Source of the DNA: Pirellulales bacterium
GTDB lineage: Bacteria > Planctomycetota > Planctomycetia > Pirellulales > Lacipirellulaceae
Assembly: GCA_019636345.1 (NCBI GenBank)
Contig: JAHBXQ010000001.1
Coordinates: 773,985-837,984, forward strand
Reading direction: 5' to 3'
DNA: 64,000 bases
Shown: positions 1-8,395 of the stretch, in pieces
How the letters are laid out: every line of letters starts with the position of its first letter
Numbering within the stretch: position 1 is the stretch's first letter
Program-made: the position numbers and the translations under genes
The notes under the pieces: model-generated
Told to the model about the DNA's origin: nothing
Databases searched by the model: none
What the model saw: only the letters and a program-made list of their open reading frames with translations

Positions 1-2
1 TT

Positions 3-437
3 GTTTTCGACTGGTTGCAGCGTGGTGCTCGGAGGAGTCCGTTAGACAGAGTTCCAAGCGATGAATTATTCCGCTGGTGCGATCATGATCCCGCCGTGCG
101 CTACCCGATAGTTGCGATGCTAATTTCGTTCGATAAGTCGAGGCCCGAAGGAGGAGTGGAGTGGACCACGGTAGCGATGGAGATGCTAGAGCGGGCACCA
201 GATCAACTCGCTGTTCTTGAAGCCTTCATAGGGCAGTTTCGATCAAATAGCTGGTCTGGTTCGCTTGCCGCCATTCTCGAATCGAGGTTAGGACTGTTGG
301 ATAGCCTTGATCAATTGATTAACCCGGCTATAGAGAAGTTGGTCGCCGATACTCGCCCTAAATTGGAAGAGGAGATTCGTCAATGGAGGGAGTGGGAGGA
401 TGCGCGGGTCAGTGAACGAGACGAGCGATTTGAGTAA
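3..437 (+). CDS. Unrecognised protein, C-terminal 144 residues only (5' end cut by window)
   Basis: The frame is open from the first bases of the window to a TAA at 435-437, so the true start lies outside; the TTG at 15 is only an internal candidate. The visible part is soluble and mostly helical, with regular Leu/Ile spacing that would suit an alpha-solenoid (HEAT-like) tail. It ends in a charged segment rich in Glu, Arg and Trp (PKLEEEIRQWREWEDAR). I recognise no family. Base composition is visibly more AT-rich, and codons such as cta, aat, ata and tta are more frequent, than in the genes from 4.7 kb onward. That fits an accessory or transferred gene, but this is inference. The direct-repeat element starts 20 bp after its stop. 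Confidence 0.6.
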   Translation, partial: VFDWLQRGARRSPLDRVPSDELFRWCDHDPAVRYPIVAMLISFDKSRPEGGVEWTTVAMEMLERAPDQLAVLEAFIGQFRSNSWSGSLAAILESRLGLLDSLDQLINPAIEKLVADTRPKLEEEIRQWREWEDARVSERDERFE

Positions 438-456
438 GCGGGGAAGGAAACGGGGA

Positions 457-939
457 CGCAGCGGGCAGCACCGGTTGTCCTCAAGGGAGTGTGTCAGCAA
501 GAAGGATTTTTCACGCCGTCGCCCCAAACCGGTGCGTAAGCAAGAAGCATTCCCCCCCCAACGGTTGCTCCATACTGGAGCACCGCATAGCAATGGGCGC
601 CCTTGCGGCTGCGCCGCCCAGGTTGAGGACAACCTGGGGTACCCGAAGTTACGCGTCTTGGCTTGACCTTTGGGACCCTCCTCGGGCCCCGTGGGGGGCC
701 GATATTCTGTCGCCACTTGAATCACGGCAGCCGCGACGGGGGGGAGAGACGAGTTTGGGATTCCTTTCGCCCCTCCGGGGCTGCGGTTCAAGGTCCTTGG
801 AGTTCCAGGGCCTTCCGGCCCTGGCTACAGCACGGCGGCCCTCCGGGCCTTGAGAGAAACATGTCGGCCCAGCGGGCCTTGAGACGGGGATTTTGAGCGG
901 AGGGCGCTTGCCGGCGGCGTTGCGCGTGACGGGTTTCGA
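457..939. repeat. Long intergenic repeat, copy A (direct repeat of 2744-3263)
   Basis: This segment matches 2744-3263 in the same orientation over nearly its whole length, with some short indels and diverged stretches. Shared landmarks in order are: gcagcgggcagc, a CCAGGTT/AACCTGG stem (618-637), ggcttgacctttggg, cgccacttgaatcacggcag, a three-hairpin core (751-855), gagaaacatgtcggcccag, and gcggagggcgcttgccgg at the right end. No transposase-like reading frame is present; the six frames carry only low-complexity Arg/Pro/Gly-rich translations. It fills most of the 667-bp gap between the first gene and the oxidoreductase gene. Confidence 0.85.
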
Positions 940-1104
940 CGGCCTGGACCAAGTCTTTGAAGTCGTCCTCAACGAAGGCGACGAAGTTGAACGAACCCAG
1001 GCTCTGGACGCCGCGGGAACGACTTGCGAAAGTTTAAGTGCCATTCGAGCTGCGGCCCCTCTTGCCATTCCGACCGCTCTTCCCCATGAACAGAGTAACC
1101 GAGC

Positions 1105-2478
1105 ATGAGCAATTCCTATCCAACGACGAGGCGAACTTTCATGAGCACGCTGGGGCACGTCGGGACTGGCGCTGCTCTCGCCGGTCTTGCCGCGGCGCGG
1201 AGTCGGGCCGCTGTCGTAGCGCCTAGCGACCGGTTGCGCCTGGCTGTTGTCGGCATTCGCGGTCGTGGCGGCTACCTTGCACAGCAATTCGCCTCTCGAC
1301 CGGACTGCGAGGTCGTGTATCTCTGCGACGTTGACGAATCATTGTTTCCGAATCGCATCGACGCCGTCGAGAAATCGCAGGGCATCAAGCCCAAGACGAT
1401 CAAGGATTTTCGTCATGCCCTCGATGACAAGTCCATCGACGCCATCATCGTTGCGACGCCGGATCATTGGCACGCATTAGCGACCATTTGGGGATGCCAA
1501 GCCGGCAAGGATGTGTATTGCGAGAAGCCGGTCAGTCACTCTCCTTGGGAAGGAAGAAAGATGGTGGAGGCCGCGCGAAGGTACGACCGCATCGTGCAGG
1601 TCGGACTGCAGACCCGCAGCGGCGAGTACACGAAGCAAGCCAAGGCCTACATCGAGAGCGGGGAGTTGGGGAAACTGTACCTCGTGCGAGTCGTCAATCA
1701 GAAGGAATGGCTCAACCCGGCCGTCGTTCCCAGCACCGAGGCGCCCGCCGGTTTGAGCTGGGACATGTGGACCGGCCCCGCTCCCATGGCGGCGTACAAC
1801 GAGAATCTGCACCGCTCTTGGACTCACTTCTGGAGATTTTCTGGCGGGGACATCGCCAATGACGCCGTCCATCAAATGGACGCTGCGCGCTATCTGATCG
1901 GCAAGCCGTACCCCGAGACCGTCTACTCGACAGGAGGACGCTACGGCAAGGAAGGCGCCTTCGAAACGCCCGACACCCAGGTTGCGGTCTTTCAGTACGA
2001 CGACATGGTGATGACGTTTGACCTGACGCTTGACACTCCCTACATGATCAAGAGCGATCAGGAGCTGCGCGACAGCGAGACGATGTATCCGTATTGGATG
2101 CAGAACGCGGAACGGGTTGAATTGTACGGCAGCAAGGGGTTGATGGTGTTTGGTCGACACGGGGGCGGGTGGCAAGTCTACGATCGCCCCAGGAGTCGCA
2201 ATCCGGTCGTGGCGAGTCAGGGGAACGGGCCCTTCCCGGATCTTGAGCACTTCCAGAACTTCTGCGATTCTGTTCGAAATCGAACCCTGCCGAATGCCGA
2301 CATCGAGGAAGGACATCGAAGCACGTTCCTCTGTCAGGCGGCTAACATCAGCTATCGTCTTGGCGGGCGCAAGCTTGAAGTGGAATGGTCCACCGAGTCG
2401 TTCAAGGGTGACTCGGAAGCCAACGCCATGCTGAAGCGTGAGTACCGCGCGCCCTGGGTCGTTCCCGACATCGTTTAG
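1105..2478 (+). CDS. Tat-exported Gfo/Idh/MocA family NAD(P)-dependent oxidoreductase
   Basis: 457 residues. The N-terminus has a twin-arginine signal (TTRRTFMST, Arg9-Arg10) and an Ala-rich h-region to about residue 36, so the folded, cofactor-loaded enzyme is probably exported. A Rossmann fold begins at about residue 45 (AVVGIRGRGGY, VVYLCDVDE), followed by IIVATPDHWHA and the family hallmark CEKPVSHSP (Glu140-Lys141-Pro142). The C-terminal alpha/beta domain is complete and ends near ISYRLGGRKLEVE. In planctomycetes such exported members are numerous and are thought to act on sugars or sugar acids; the substrate here is unknown. The gene stands alone between two ~0.5-kb direct repeats, which suggests it moved or was rearranged as a unit. 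The ATG start is supported by the complete Tat signal. Confidence 0.9.
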   Translation: MSNSYPTTRRTFMSTLGHVGTGAALAGLAAARSRAAVVAPSDRLRLAVVGIRGRGGYLAQQFASRPDCEVVYLCDVDESLFPNRIDAVEKSQGIKPKTIKDFRHALDDKSIDAIIVATPDHWHALATIWGCQAGKDVYCEKPVSHSPWEGRKMVEAARRYDRIVQVGLQTRSGEYTKQAKAYIESGELGKLYLVRVVNQKEWLNPAVVPSTEAPAGLSWDMWTGPAPMAAYNENLHRSWTHFWRFSGGDIANDAVHQMDAARYLIGKPYPETVYSTGGRYGKEGAFETPDTQVAVFQYDDMVMTFDLTLDTPYMIKSDQELRDSETMYPYWMQNAERVELYGSKGLMVFGRHGGGWQVYDRPRSRNPVVASQGNGPFPDLEHFQNFCDSVRNRTLPNADIEEGHRSTFLCQAANISYRLGGRKLEVEWSTESFKGDSEANAMLKREYRAPWVVPDIV

Positions 2479-2743
2479 CCGCCGGCCGCGCCGGGCATGA
2501 CCGCGTGTGACTGCCGTTGGTCGCCCTCAAGCGCCAAAGCCCCGCAGAAATCCGCCGACTGGCGTCTGACAGAATGTCACTCAACGGTTAAACACCAGGG
2601 CCAGCGCACACTCACTTCCGTACCCGGTAAGGATTTGCATCAAGAAGTCGGGGCACCATCCGACCTCGCGTCGCGGACGGCTTGAGCAGGGCGGGCCAAG
2701 AGGTTTCCTCGTAGGGATTGGTTCTCAATGACTCGCACGGATC
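2479..2743. other. Intergenic, no gene seen
   Basis: Spacer between the oxidoreductase gene and repeat copy B. I see no convincing reading frame, terminator or RNA. The short open frames here lack a ribosome binding site and have composition typical of noncoding DNA. Confidence 0.5.
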
Positions 2744-3263
2744 CGCAGCGGGCAGCGCCGGTTGTCCTCAAGGGAGTGCGTAAGCAAGAAGCCTTCCGCC
2801 AACCGTGGCCCCAAACCGGAGCGTCGCGTGGCGATGGGATGCTTCCTGCGACTGCGCCGCCCAGGTTGAGGACAACCTGGGCTACCCGAACTTACGCGAC
2901 GTGGCTTGACCTTTGGGGCTCTCCTCGGGCCCGGTGGGGCCGACATTCTATCGCCACTTGAATCACGGCAGCCCCGACGGCGGGGCAGAGGTGAGTTTGG
3001 GATTCCTTTCGCCCCTCCGGGGCTGCGGTTCAAGGTCCTTGGAGTTCCAGGGCCTTCCGGCCCTGGCTACAGCACGGCGGCCCTCCGGGCCTTGAGAGAA
3101 ACATGTCGGCCCAGTGGGCATTGAGGAACGTATCGCAGCAGCGGGCCTTGAGAAAAGTATCGGCGCAGCGGGCCGTGAGAAGCATGTTGGCCCAGCGGGC
3201 CTTGAGACGGGGGATTTTGAGCGGAGGGCGCTTGCCGGCGGCGTTGCGCGTGACGGGGTTCGA
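2744..3263. repeat. Long intergenic repeat, copy B (direct repeat of 457-939)
   Basis: Second copy of the element at 457-939, same orientation. It shares the CCAGGTT/AACCTGG stem, the three-hairpin core (2993-3095) and the right-end block gcggagggcgcttgccgg. It differs by an internal expansion of ~27-bp units (3086-3212) and by local substitutions at the left. The segment is followed 58 bp later by the stop codon of the minus-strand threonine aldolase gene, so on that strand the repeat is the 3' flank of ltaE. Confidence 0.85.
3086..3212. repeat. Imperfect tandem array of ~27-bp units
   Basis: Four units plus a partial fifth: 3086-3114 (29 bp), 3115-3141, 3142-3168, 3169-3195 (27 bp each), then 3196 onward. 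The unit consensus is roughly cgggccttgagaaa, a variable tat/atg part, then cggcccag. Copy A of the long repeat holds one unit plus the terminal partial one, so the array looks expanded in copy B. Because 27 is a multiple of 3, the minus-strand frame stays open with a 9-residue period, but there is no sign of a real gene. Confidence 0.8.
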
Positions 3264-3321
3264 GGCAGCGGGGGTTGGTCGTTTGCCGGGGGCTGTCGTC
3301 CGTCGCTCGTCGTTGGGGGGG

Positions 3322-4356
3322 TTAAGCCTGGGCCGATGCAATCTGTTGGATCGTGCGGCAGGCTTGGTCGATTTGGGGGCTTGAGACGTCGAGGTGCGTC
3401 ACGGCGCGGAGTTTTTGCGGGGCGATCGCGTTGATCAGGACTCCCGCGGCGGCGAGGCGGGCGCTGAGGTCGGCGGCCGTGCCGCGGGATTCGTCGATGC
3501 GGAAGATGACGAGGTTGGTGTCGACGCGCGGCGTGGCGAGCTCGAGGCCCGGCGTGTCGGCGATGGCTTGGGCGAGCCGTTGGGCGTGGGCGTGGTCCTC
3601 GGCGAGGCGCTCGACGTGATGTTCGAGGGCGTAGAGGGCGCCCGCGGCGAGGATGCCGGCTTGGCGCATGCCGCCCCCCAGGGCTTTGCGAACGCGGCGG
3701 GCGCGGGCGATCGTCTGGGCGTCGCCGCAGAGGGCCGAGCCGACGGGGGCGCCGAGGCCTTTGCTGAAGCAGACGCTGACGGTGTCGAAGTGCCGGGCCC
3801 AGTCGCGCGCCTCGACGCCGGTGGCGACGACCGCGTTCCACAGCCGGGCGCCGTCGAGATGCCGCTTGAGCCCCTGCTCGGCCGCCCAGCGGCAGACGCG
3901 CTCGAGGGCGTCGTACGGCATGACCGAACCGCCGCCCCGGTTGTGGGTCTGTTCGAGGGACACCAGCCGCGTGCAGGGGGTGTGGATTCCCGGCGGCCGG
4001 ACGTGGGGGGCGAGCAGTTCGGGGGCGAGGACCTGGTCGGGGGTCGTCACCGGCCAGGCCGACAGTCCGAAGAACTGGGCGTAGGCGACCTGCTCGTAGC
4101 GGAGGACGTGCGACTCGGCCTCGATGAGGAATTCGTCGCCGGGGTTGCAGTGCATCCGCAGGCCGATTTGGTTGCTCATGGTCCCCGAGGGGACGAACAG
4201 GGCGGCCTCCATGCCCAATAGCTCGGCGACGGTTCGTTCCAGGCGGTTGACGGTGGCGTCCTCGCCGAAGACGTCGTCCCCGACCTCGGCGGCGGCCATG
4301 GCTTGGCGCATGGCGGGAGCGGGACGGGTGACGGTGTCGCTGCGGAGATCGATCAT
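3322..4356 (-). CDS. ltaE: Low-specificity L-threonine aldolase
   Basis: 344 residues starting [12 protein letters not shown], the typical N-terminus of the family. It is a PLP-dependent fold-type I enzyme that cleaves L-threonine or L-allo-threonine to glycine and acetaldehyde in the cytoplasm. Seen in the sequence are the cofactor region ([12 protein letters not shown]), [23 protein letters not shown] and the PLP-binding lysine in [11 protein letters not shown] (Lys199). Length and motifs are complete. The frame remains open upstream of this ATG through Arg/Pro-rich sequence that includes the 4476-4598 palindrome; I reject that extension because homologues begin at MIDLRSDT. It stands alone, with repeat copy B downstream. 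Confidence 0.93.
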   Translation of the reverse strand: MIDLRSDTVTRPAPAMRQAMAAAEVGDDVFGEDATVNRLERTVAELLGMEAALFVPSGTMSNQIGLRMHCNPGDEFLIEAESHVLRYEQVAYAQFFGLSAWPVTTPDQVLAPELLAPHVRPPGIHTPCTRLVSLEQTHNRGGGSVMPYDALERVCRWAAEQGLKRHLDGARLWNAVVATGVEARDWARHFDTVSVCFSKGLGAPVGSALCGDAQTIARARRVRKALGGGMRQAGILAAGALYALEHHVERLAEDHAHAQRLAQAIADTPGLELATPRVDTNLVIFRIDESRGTAADLSARLAAAGVLINAIAPQKLRAVTHLDVSSPQIDQACRTIQQIASAQA

Positions 4357-4475
4357 GGCGAGACGTCGCGCGGGGCGGAGGCTGGAGGGTTCGGCCCGGA
4401 GGGGGTAGGCTGGGGGCGCTTCGGGCCGATTGTAGTCGATCGGGGCGGGGCGGAAAGCGTGACGGAGATTGGGGA

Positions 4476-4598
4476 GTGATACCATTTGCGCCCATGGATG
4501 GGTGGCTGGGGTCGAACGAAGTGAGCCCCCAGAGGATCCCCTGGGGGCTCCGCTGCGCTGCGACCCCAGCCACCCATCAATTTGGCAAATGGGATCAC
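4476..4598. repeat. Nested inverted repeat (~123 bp) between ltaE and hisD
   Basis: The outer arms at 4476-4514 and 4561-4598 are near-perfect reverse complements, sharing GTGAT-CCATTTG and ATGGGTGGCTGGGGTCG with a few mismatches. Inside lies a second stem, GAGCCCCCAG / CTGGGGGCTC (10 bp perfect, ~4522-4549). The whole element could fold as one long cruciform or RNA hairpin. It lies between the divergent starts of ltaE (minus) and hisD (plus), so it may sit in either 5' region. No T-run follows either arm, which argues against a simple terminator. Confidence 0.85.
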
Positions 4599-4692
4599 TA
4601 CCGGGGATTGAGGCGATTGGGGTTGGTTGTTCGCCGGGGGGTAGCGCCACTGAGGGCGCGGGACGACGGCGGGTTCGGTTGTTGTGGGAACT

Positions 4693-6069
4693 ATGACGCT
4701 TGCGATTGCCAGGATTGATACGCGCGACCCCGCTGCGGCGGGGCAGATTGCGGCGTTGCGGGCGAAGCTGGCGCCCGAGGGGAACGTCGTCAGCGAGGCG
4801 GGACGCGCCAAGACGATCGAGGTCTTCGGCGAGCCGCTCGCCCCGGTGCAGGTCGTCGAGCGGATCTGCCGTGACGTGCGCGCGCAGGGGATCGAGGCCG
4901 TGTTGCGGTACACGGCGGCGCTCGACGGCAAACGGCTCGCGGCGAGCGAGTTGCGGGTGACGGCGGACGAGTTGGCCGCGGCCCACGCGGCGGCCGAGCC
5001 GGAGTTCCTGGCGACGGTGCGGCGGATTCGGGAGCGGATCCTGCGGTTCCAGACGGCGATCCTGCATCGCGACGTCACCGTGCCGATCGACCACGGCAGT
5101 TACCTGATGCAGCGTTACTTGCCGCTGAGGCGGGCGGGGATTTGCGTCCCCGGGGGGGCGGCGGCGTATCCGTCGACGGTGTTGATGACGGCCGTGCCGG
5201 CGCAGGCCGCGGGGGTCGAGGAGCTGGCGGTCGTGGCGCCGCCGACGCCGTTCGGCTCGTACAACCAGGACCTGTTGGCGACGTGCCACGAGCTGGGGAT
5301 CGGCGAGGTGTACCGGATCGGGGGCGCCCAAGCCGTGGCGGCGCTGGCGTACGGGATCGAGGGGCTGCCGGCGGTCGACAAGATCGTCGGACCGGGGAAC
5401 CTGTTCGTCGCGCTGGCGAAGAAGCAGGTGTTCGGCACGGTCGACATCGATTCGATCGCCGGGCCCAGCGAGGTGATCGTCATTGCCGACGCGTTCACGC
5501 GCGCGGACTTCACGGCGGCCGACTTGATCGCGCAGGCCGAGCACTCGCCGGGATCGGCGACGCTGATCACATGGCACGGGCCGCTGATCGACGCGGTGGC
5601 GGCGGAGTTGGAGTCGCAACTTGCGCGGTTGGAGCGGGGCGAGCTGACGCGGCAGGCGCTCGAGTCGTTCGGGGCGCTGGTGCTGGTTCGCGACGCCGAC
5701 GAAGCGGTCGAGCTGGCCAACGAACTGGCGACCGAGCACCTGCATTTGGCCGGGCCGACGACGCAGGAACTGCTGCCGCGGATTCGTTACGCGGGGGCGA
5801 TCTTCGTGGGTTCCAACAGCCCGGTGCCGGTCGGGGACTACGCGGCGGGGCCGTCGCACGTGTTGCCCACGGGGGCGACTGCCCGGTGGGCGAGCGGGTT
5901 GTCGGCGAACGATTTTCTGCGGTCCAACAGCGTGATCGACCTGTCGCGCAGCGGGCTGGCGGACATCGCCGCCGACGTGCTGTTGATGGCCGCGAAGGAA
6001 GGGCTTACCGGACACGCGGAGAGCGTGCGGTTGCGGATGGAGAAAGGGGAAGGAGGACGAGGCGATTGA
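4693..6069 (+). CDS. hisD: Histidinol dehydrogenase
   Basis: 458 residues from ATG 4693; an in-frame GTG at 4684 is an alternative. This zinc enzyme catalyses the last two steps of histidine synthesis, oxidising L-histidinol to histidine with two NAD+. Visible family signatures are [42 protein letters not shown], the catalytic Glu-His pair in TEHLHLAGP, and [17 protein letters not shown]. Length is normal. The next gene on this strand is hisC, but a ~300-bp gap carrying a copy of the palindromic repeat core separates them, so strict co-transcription is uncertain. Confidence 0.96.
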   Translation: MTLAIARIDTRDPAAAGQIAALRAKLAPEGNVVSEAGRAKTIEVFGEPLAPVQVVERICRDVRAQGIEAVLRYTAALDGKRLAASELRVTADELAAAHAAAEPEFLATVRRIRERILRFQTAILHRDVTVPIDHGSYLMQRYLPLRRAGICVPGGAAAYPSTVLMTAVPAQAAGVEELAVVAPPTPFGSYNQDLLATCHELGIGEVYRIGGAQAVAALAYGIEGLPAVDKIVGPGNLFVALAKKQVFGTVDIDSIAGPSEVIVIADAFTRADFTAADLIAQAEHSPGSATLITWHGPLIDAVAAELESQLARLERGELTRQALESFGALVLVRDADEAVELANELATEHLHLAGPTTQELLPRIRYAGAIFVGSNSPVPVGDYAAGPSHVLPTGATARWASGLSANDFLRSNSVIDLSRSGLADIAADVLLMAAKEGLTGHAESVRLRMEKGEGGRGD

Positions 6070-6149
6070 TTCGTGCGCGGCCAGAGGACGTATGACGGAC
6101 CGTGTGAGGCTGCCGCCGTGGCCGACTGGCAACGCTATCGAGGTTGCGG

Positions 6150-6249
6150 GGTTTGGATTCCTGTCGCCCCTCCGGGGCTACGAACGAAGCTTCGCTGACT
6201 TTCCAGGGGCTTGCGCCCCTGGCTACAGTCTGTCGGCCCTCCGGGCCTA
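6150..6249. repeat. Three-hairpin repeat core, copy C (between hisD and hisC)
   Basis: About 100 bp that match the core of copies A and B: GCCCCTCCGGGGC (6166-6178), CCAGGGGCttgcGCCCCTGG (6203-6222) and GGCCCTCCGGGCC (6235-6247). It also carries a CGAAGCTTCG palindrome that A and B lack. In copies A and B the middle stem is CCAGGGCCttccGGCCCTGG, so the inner pairs differ on both sides in a compensating way. The flanks of A and B are absent here. The rest of the 302-bp hisD-hisC gap shows nothing recognisable. Confidence 0.8.
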
Positions 6250-6371
6250 GTGGCTGTCCAAGGCTCGATAGCAATCATGTTTTGCAGCTTGCGACGATCG
6301 AACGGCTGGCAAGCGGGCGCCAAACGTTAAACGTTCATCACGAAACGTCAATCACCAATCGCATTCCCCCT

Positions 6372-7427
6372 ATGTTCCTTCCCCACGTCACAGCGATGAG
6401 CGGCTACGTCCCCGGCGAACAGCCGCGCGAGGGGGACGTGGTCAAGCTCAACACGAACGAGAACCCGTATCCGTGTTCGCCGACGGTGAAGGCGGCGATC
6501 GGGCGGGTGTGTCAGGCCGGGCTGCAGAAGTACCCCGACCCGGCGGCGACCGAGTTTCGCGCAGCGGCCGCCGAGTTGTTCGCCGCCGACGTGCCGGGGA
6601 TCACGCCGGAGTGGATCGTGTGCGGCAACGGCAGCGACGATTTGCTGACGATCGTCACCCGGGCGTGCGTCGGGGCGGGAGATCATGTGCGGTTCCCGCG
6701 GCCCAGCTACGTGCTGTACGACACGCTGGCGGCGATTCAGGGGGCGAAGTGCGACGTGGTCGATTTCGAGCCGGATTGGACGCTCGGTCCGCGGTTCGTG
6801 ACGCCTTGCGACAAGCTGCGGCTGGCGTACTTGCCGAATCCCAACAGCCCGTCGGGCACCGTGTTGGCGCCGGCCGAGGTCGGGCGAATCGCCGCCGCCC
6901 TCCCCTGCCCCTTGATCGTCGACGAAGCGTACGCCGACTTCGCGGAGGAAAACTGCCTGCGGTTGGTCGCGGAGAACCCGCGGGTGATCGTGACCCGCAC
7001 GCTGAGCAAGAGCTACGCCCTGGCCGGGCTGCGGTTCGGGTTTGCGATTGCCCAGCCGCAGGTGATCGCAGAGTTGGTCAAGGTGAAGGACTCGTACAAC
7101 TGCGATGCGCTGGCGATCGCCGGGGCGACCGCGGCGCTGCGCGACCGCCCGTGGTTCGATCGGACCCGGGCCGCCGTTCTGGCGACCCGCGAGCGGCTGC
7201 TCGCCGAGTTGCGTCGCCGGGGGTTTGCGTGCGTCGACTCGCAGGCGAACTTCGTCTGGTGTCGTCCCCCCGGGGGATCGCCTCGGGGGCTCTATGAATC
7301 GCTCAAGCGGGCGAATATCTTGGTTCGCTACATGCCGTACGGCGACTGGGGGGACGGGCTCCGCGTGACCGTGGGAACCGACGCCCAGATCGACGTGCTG
7401 CTGGCGAAGCTCGACGAGTTGATTTAG
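6372..7427 (+). CDS. hisC: Histidinol-phosphate aminotransferase
   Basis: 351 residues from ATG 6372; the frame is open further upstream, but that part is translated repeat DNA. This fold-type I PLP enzyme converts imidazole acetol phosphate and glutamate to histidinol phosphate. Signatures are KLNTNENPYPCSP, CGNGSDDLLTIV, FPRPSYVLYD, YLPNPNSPSGT, DEAYADFAEE, the PLP lysine in TLSKSYALAGLRFG (Lys213) and YGDWGDGLRVTVGT near the C-terminus. Full length. It follows hisD in the same direction and the two probably serve one pathway. A second in-frame ATG at 6396 is possible. Confidence 0.94.
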   Translation: MFLPHVTAMSGYVPGEQPREGDVVKLNTNENPYPCSPTVKAAIGRVCQAGLQKYPDPAATEFRAAAAELFAADVPGITPEWIVCGNGSDDLLTIVTRACVGAGDHVRFPRPSYVLYDTLAAIQGAKCDVVDFEPDWTLGPRFVTPCDKLRLAYLPNPNSPSGTVLAPAEVGRIAAALPCPLIVDEAYADFAEENCLRLVAENPRVIVTRTLSKSYALAGLRFGFAIAQPQVIAELVKVKDSYNCDALAIAGATAALRDRPWFDRTRAAVLATRERLLAELRRRGFACVDSQANFVWCRPPGGSPRGLYESLKRANILVRYMPYGDWGDGLRVTVGTDAQIDVLLAKLDELI

Positions 7428-7490
7428 CGGCGTCACGCCGACTCGCATCTTGCGGTTCGCTCCGCGCACCCTCATCGCGTGAAGTGGTTT

Positions 7491-8336
7491 ATGGCTGAGT
7501 TGTTCACGGTCGGCTCGCTCGTGGCGTTTGCGACGCTGGCGATTATGGAGATCGTGCTGGGGATCGACAACGTCGTGTTCCTGGCGATCCTGACCGGCAA
7601 GCTGCCGGAGCACCAGCAGCCGAAAGCGCGAACGACGGGGCTGGCCCTGGCGGCCGCGGGGCGGATTGCGCTGTTGTTCGCGATCTCGTGGGTCATCACG
7701 CTCGACAAGTCGGTGCTGTTCGAGTTGCCGTTCGACATGCCGAGCGGCGGGCACGGCAGCGCGGCGCCGGCCGAGCATTCCGAGGACGGCGTCGCGATCG
7801 ATCGGCCGGGGATGACGCCGATCACCGCCAAGGACCTCGTGTTGTTGCTGGGAGGGATGTTTCTGTTGGCCAAGGCGACCTGGGAGATCGGACACCAGAT
7901 GGACTCCGACCACGGGACGAACGGAGGCAAGGCGGCGGCGTCGTTCGGGGCGGCGCTTGCGCAGATCGTGGCGATCGACATGGTGTTTTCGCTCGATTCG
8001 GTCCTGACGGCCGTCGGCATGGTGCGACCGGAGGATTACTCGGCGCGGTGGATTCCGCTGTCGATCATGATCGCCGCGGTCTTGGCTTCGATCGCGGTCA
8101 TGCTGGCGTTCAGCGGCCCGATTTCGCAGTTTGTGAACAATCATCCCAGCGTCAAGATGCTCGCTTTGGCGTTTCTGATTTTGATCGGGATGGTGTTGGT
8201 TGCCGAGGCGCTGCACACGCACGTGCCGCGGGGATACGTGTACTTTGCGATGGGGTTCTCGCTGTTGGTGGAGACGCTGAATCTGCGAGCCGCTGCGGCG
8301 CGGGCCAGGCAGGCGACGCACGGGACGCCCGCCTGA
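7491..8336 (+). CDS. TerC family integral membrane protein
   Basis: 281 residues from ATG 7491; a GTG at 7479 is an alternative. It is polytopic, with about seven to eight hydrophobic segments. The two halves each carry the family's acidic membrane motif: MEIVLGIDNVVFLAIL near the N-terminus and IDMVFSLDSVLTAVGM in the middle. TerC/Alx-type proteins are linked to tellurite resistance and to manganese export; the ion handled here cannot be told. Between the halves is a polar loop with several His, Glu and Asp residues (SGGHGSAAPAEHSEDG), which could bind metal. It lies 51 bp after hisC with no functional link evident. Confidence 0.9.
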   Translation: MAELFTVGSLVAFATLAIMEIVLGIDNVVFLAILTGKLPEHQQPKARTTGLALAAAGRIALLFAISWVITLDKSVLFELPFDMPSGGHGSAAPAEHSEDGVAIDRPGMTPITAKDLVLLLGGMFLLAKATWEIGHQMDSDHGTNGGKAAASFGAALAQIVAIDMVFSLDSVLTAVGMVRPEDYSARWIPLSIMIAAVLASIAVMLAFSGPISQFVNNHPSVKMLALAFLILIGMVLVAEALHTHVPRGYVYFAMGFSLLVETLNLRAAAARARQATHGTPA

Positions 8337-8395
8337 TTTCCCGGCGCCGCCGGCGCGGTGCGTCTCACCCTGACTCGTCTGGAGCGGAGGTTGTC

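Noticed and set aside
3086-3212. CRISPR-like array
   Set aside because: Units are adjacent with no unique spacers between them, and there is no cas gene.
457-3263. Insertion sequence or transposon
   Set aside because: No transposase-like frame, no terminal inverted repeats at the outer edges and no clear target duplication were seen.
7688-8395. Upstream extension of the GH51 frame through terC
   Set aside because: The translation is Arg/Gly-rich without homology. The ATG at 8396 has a ribosome site and a signal peptide.
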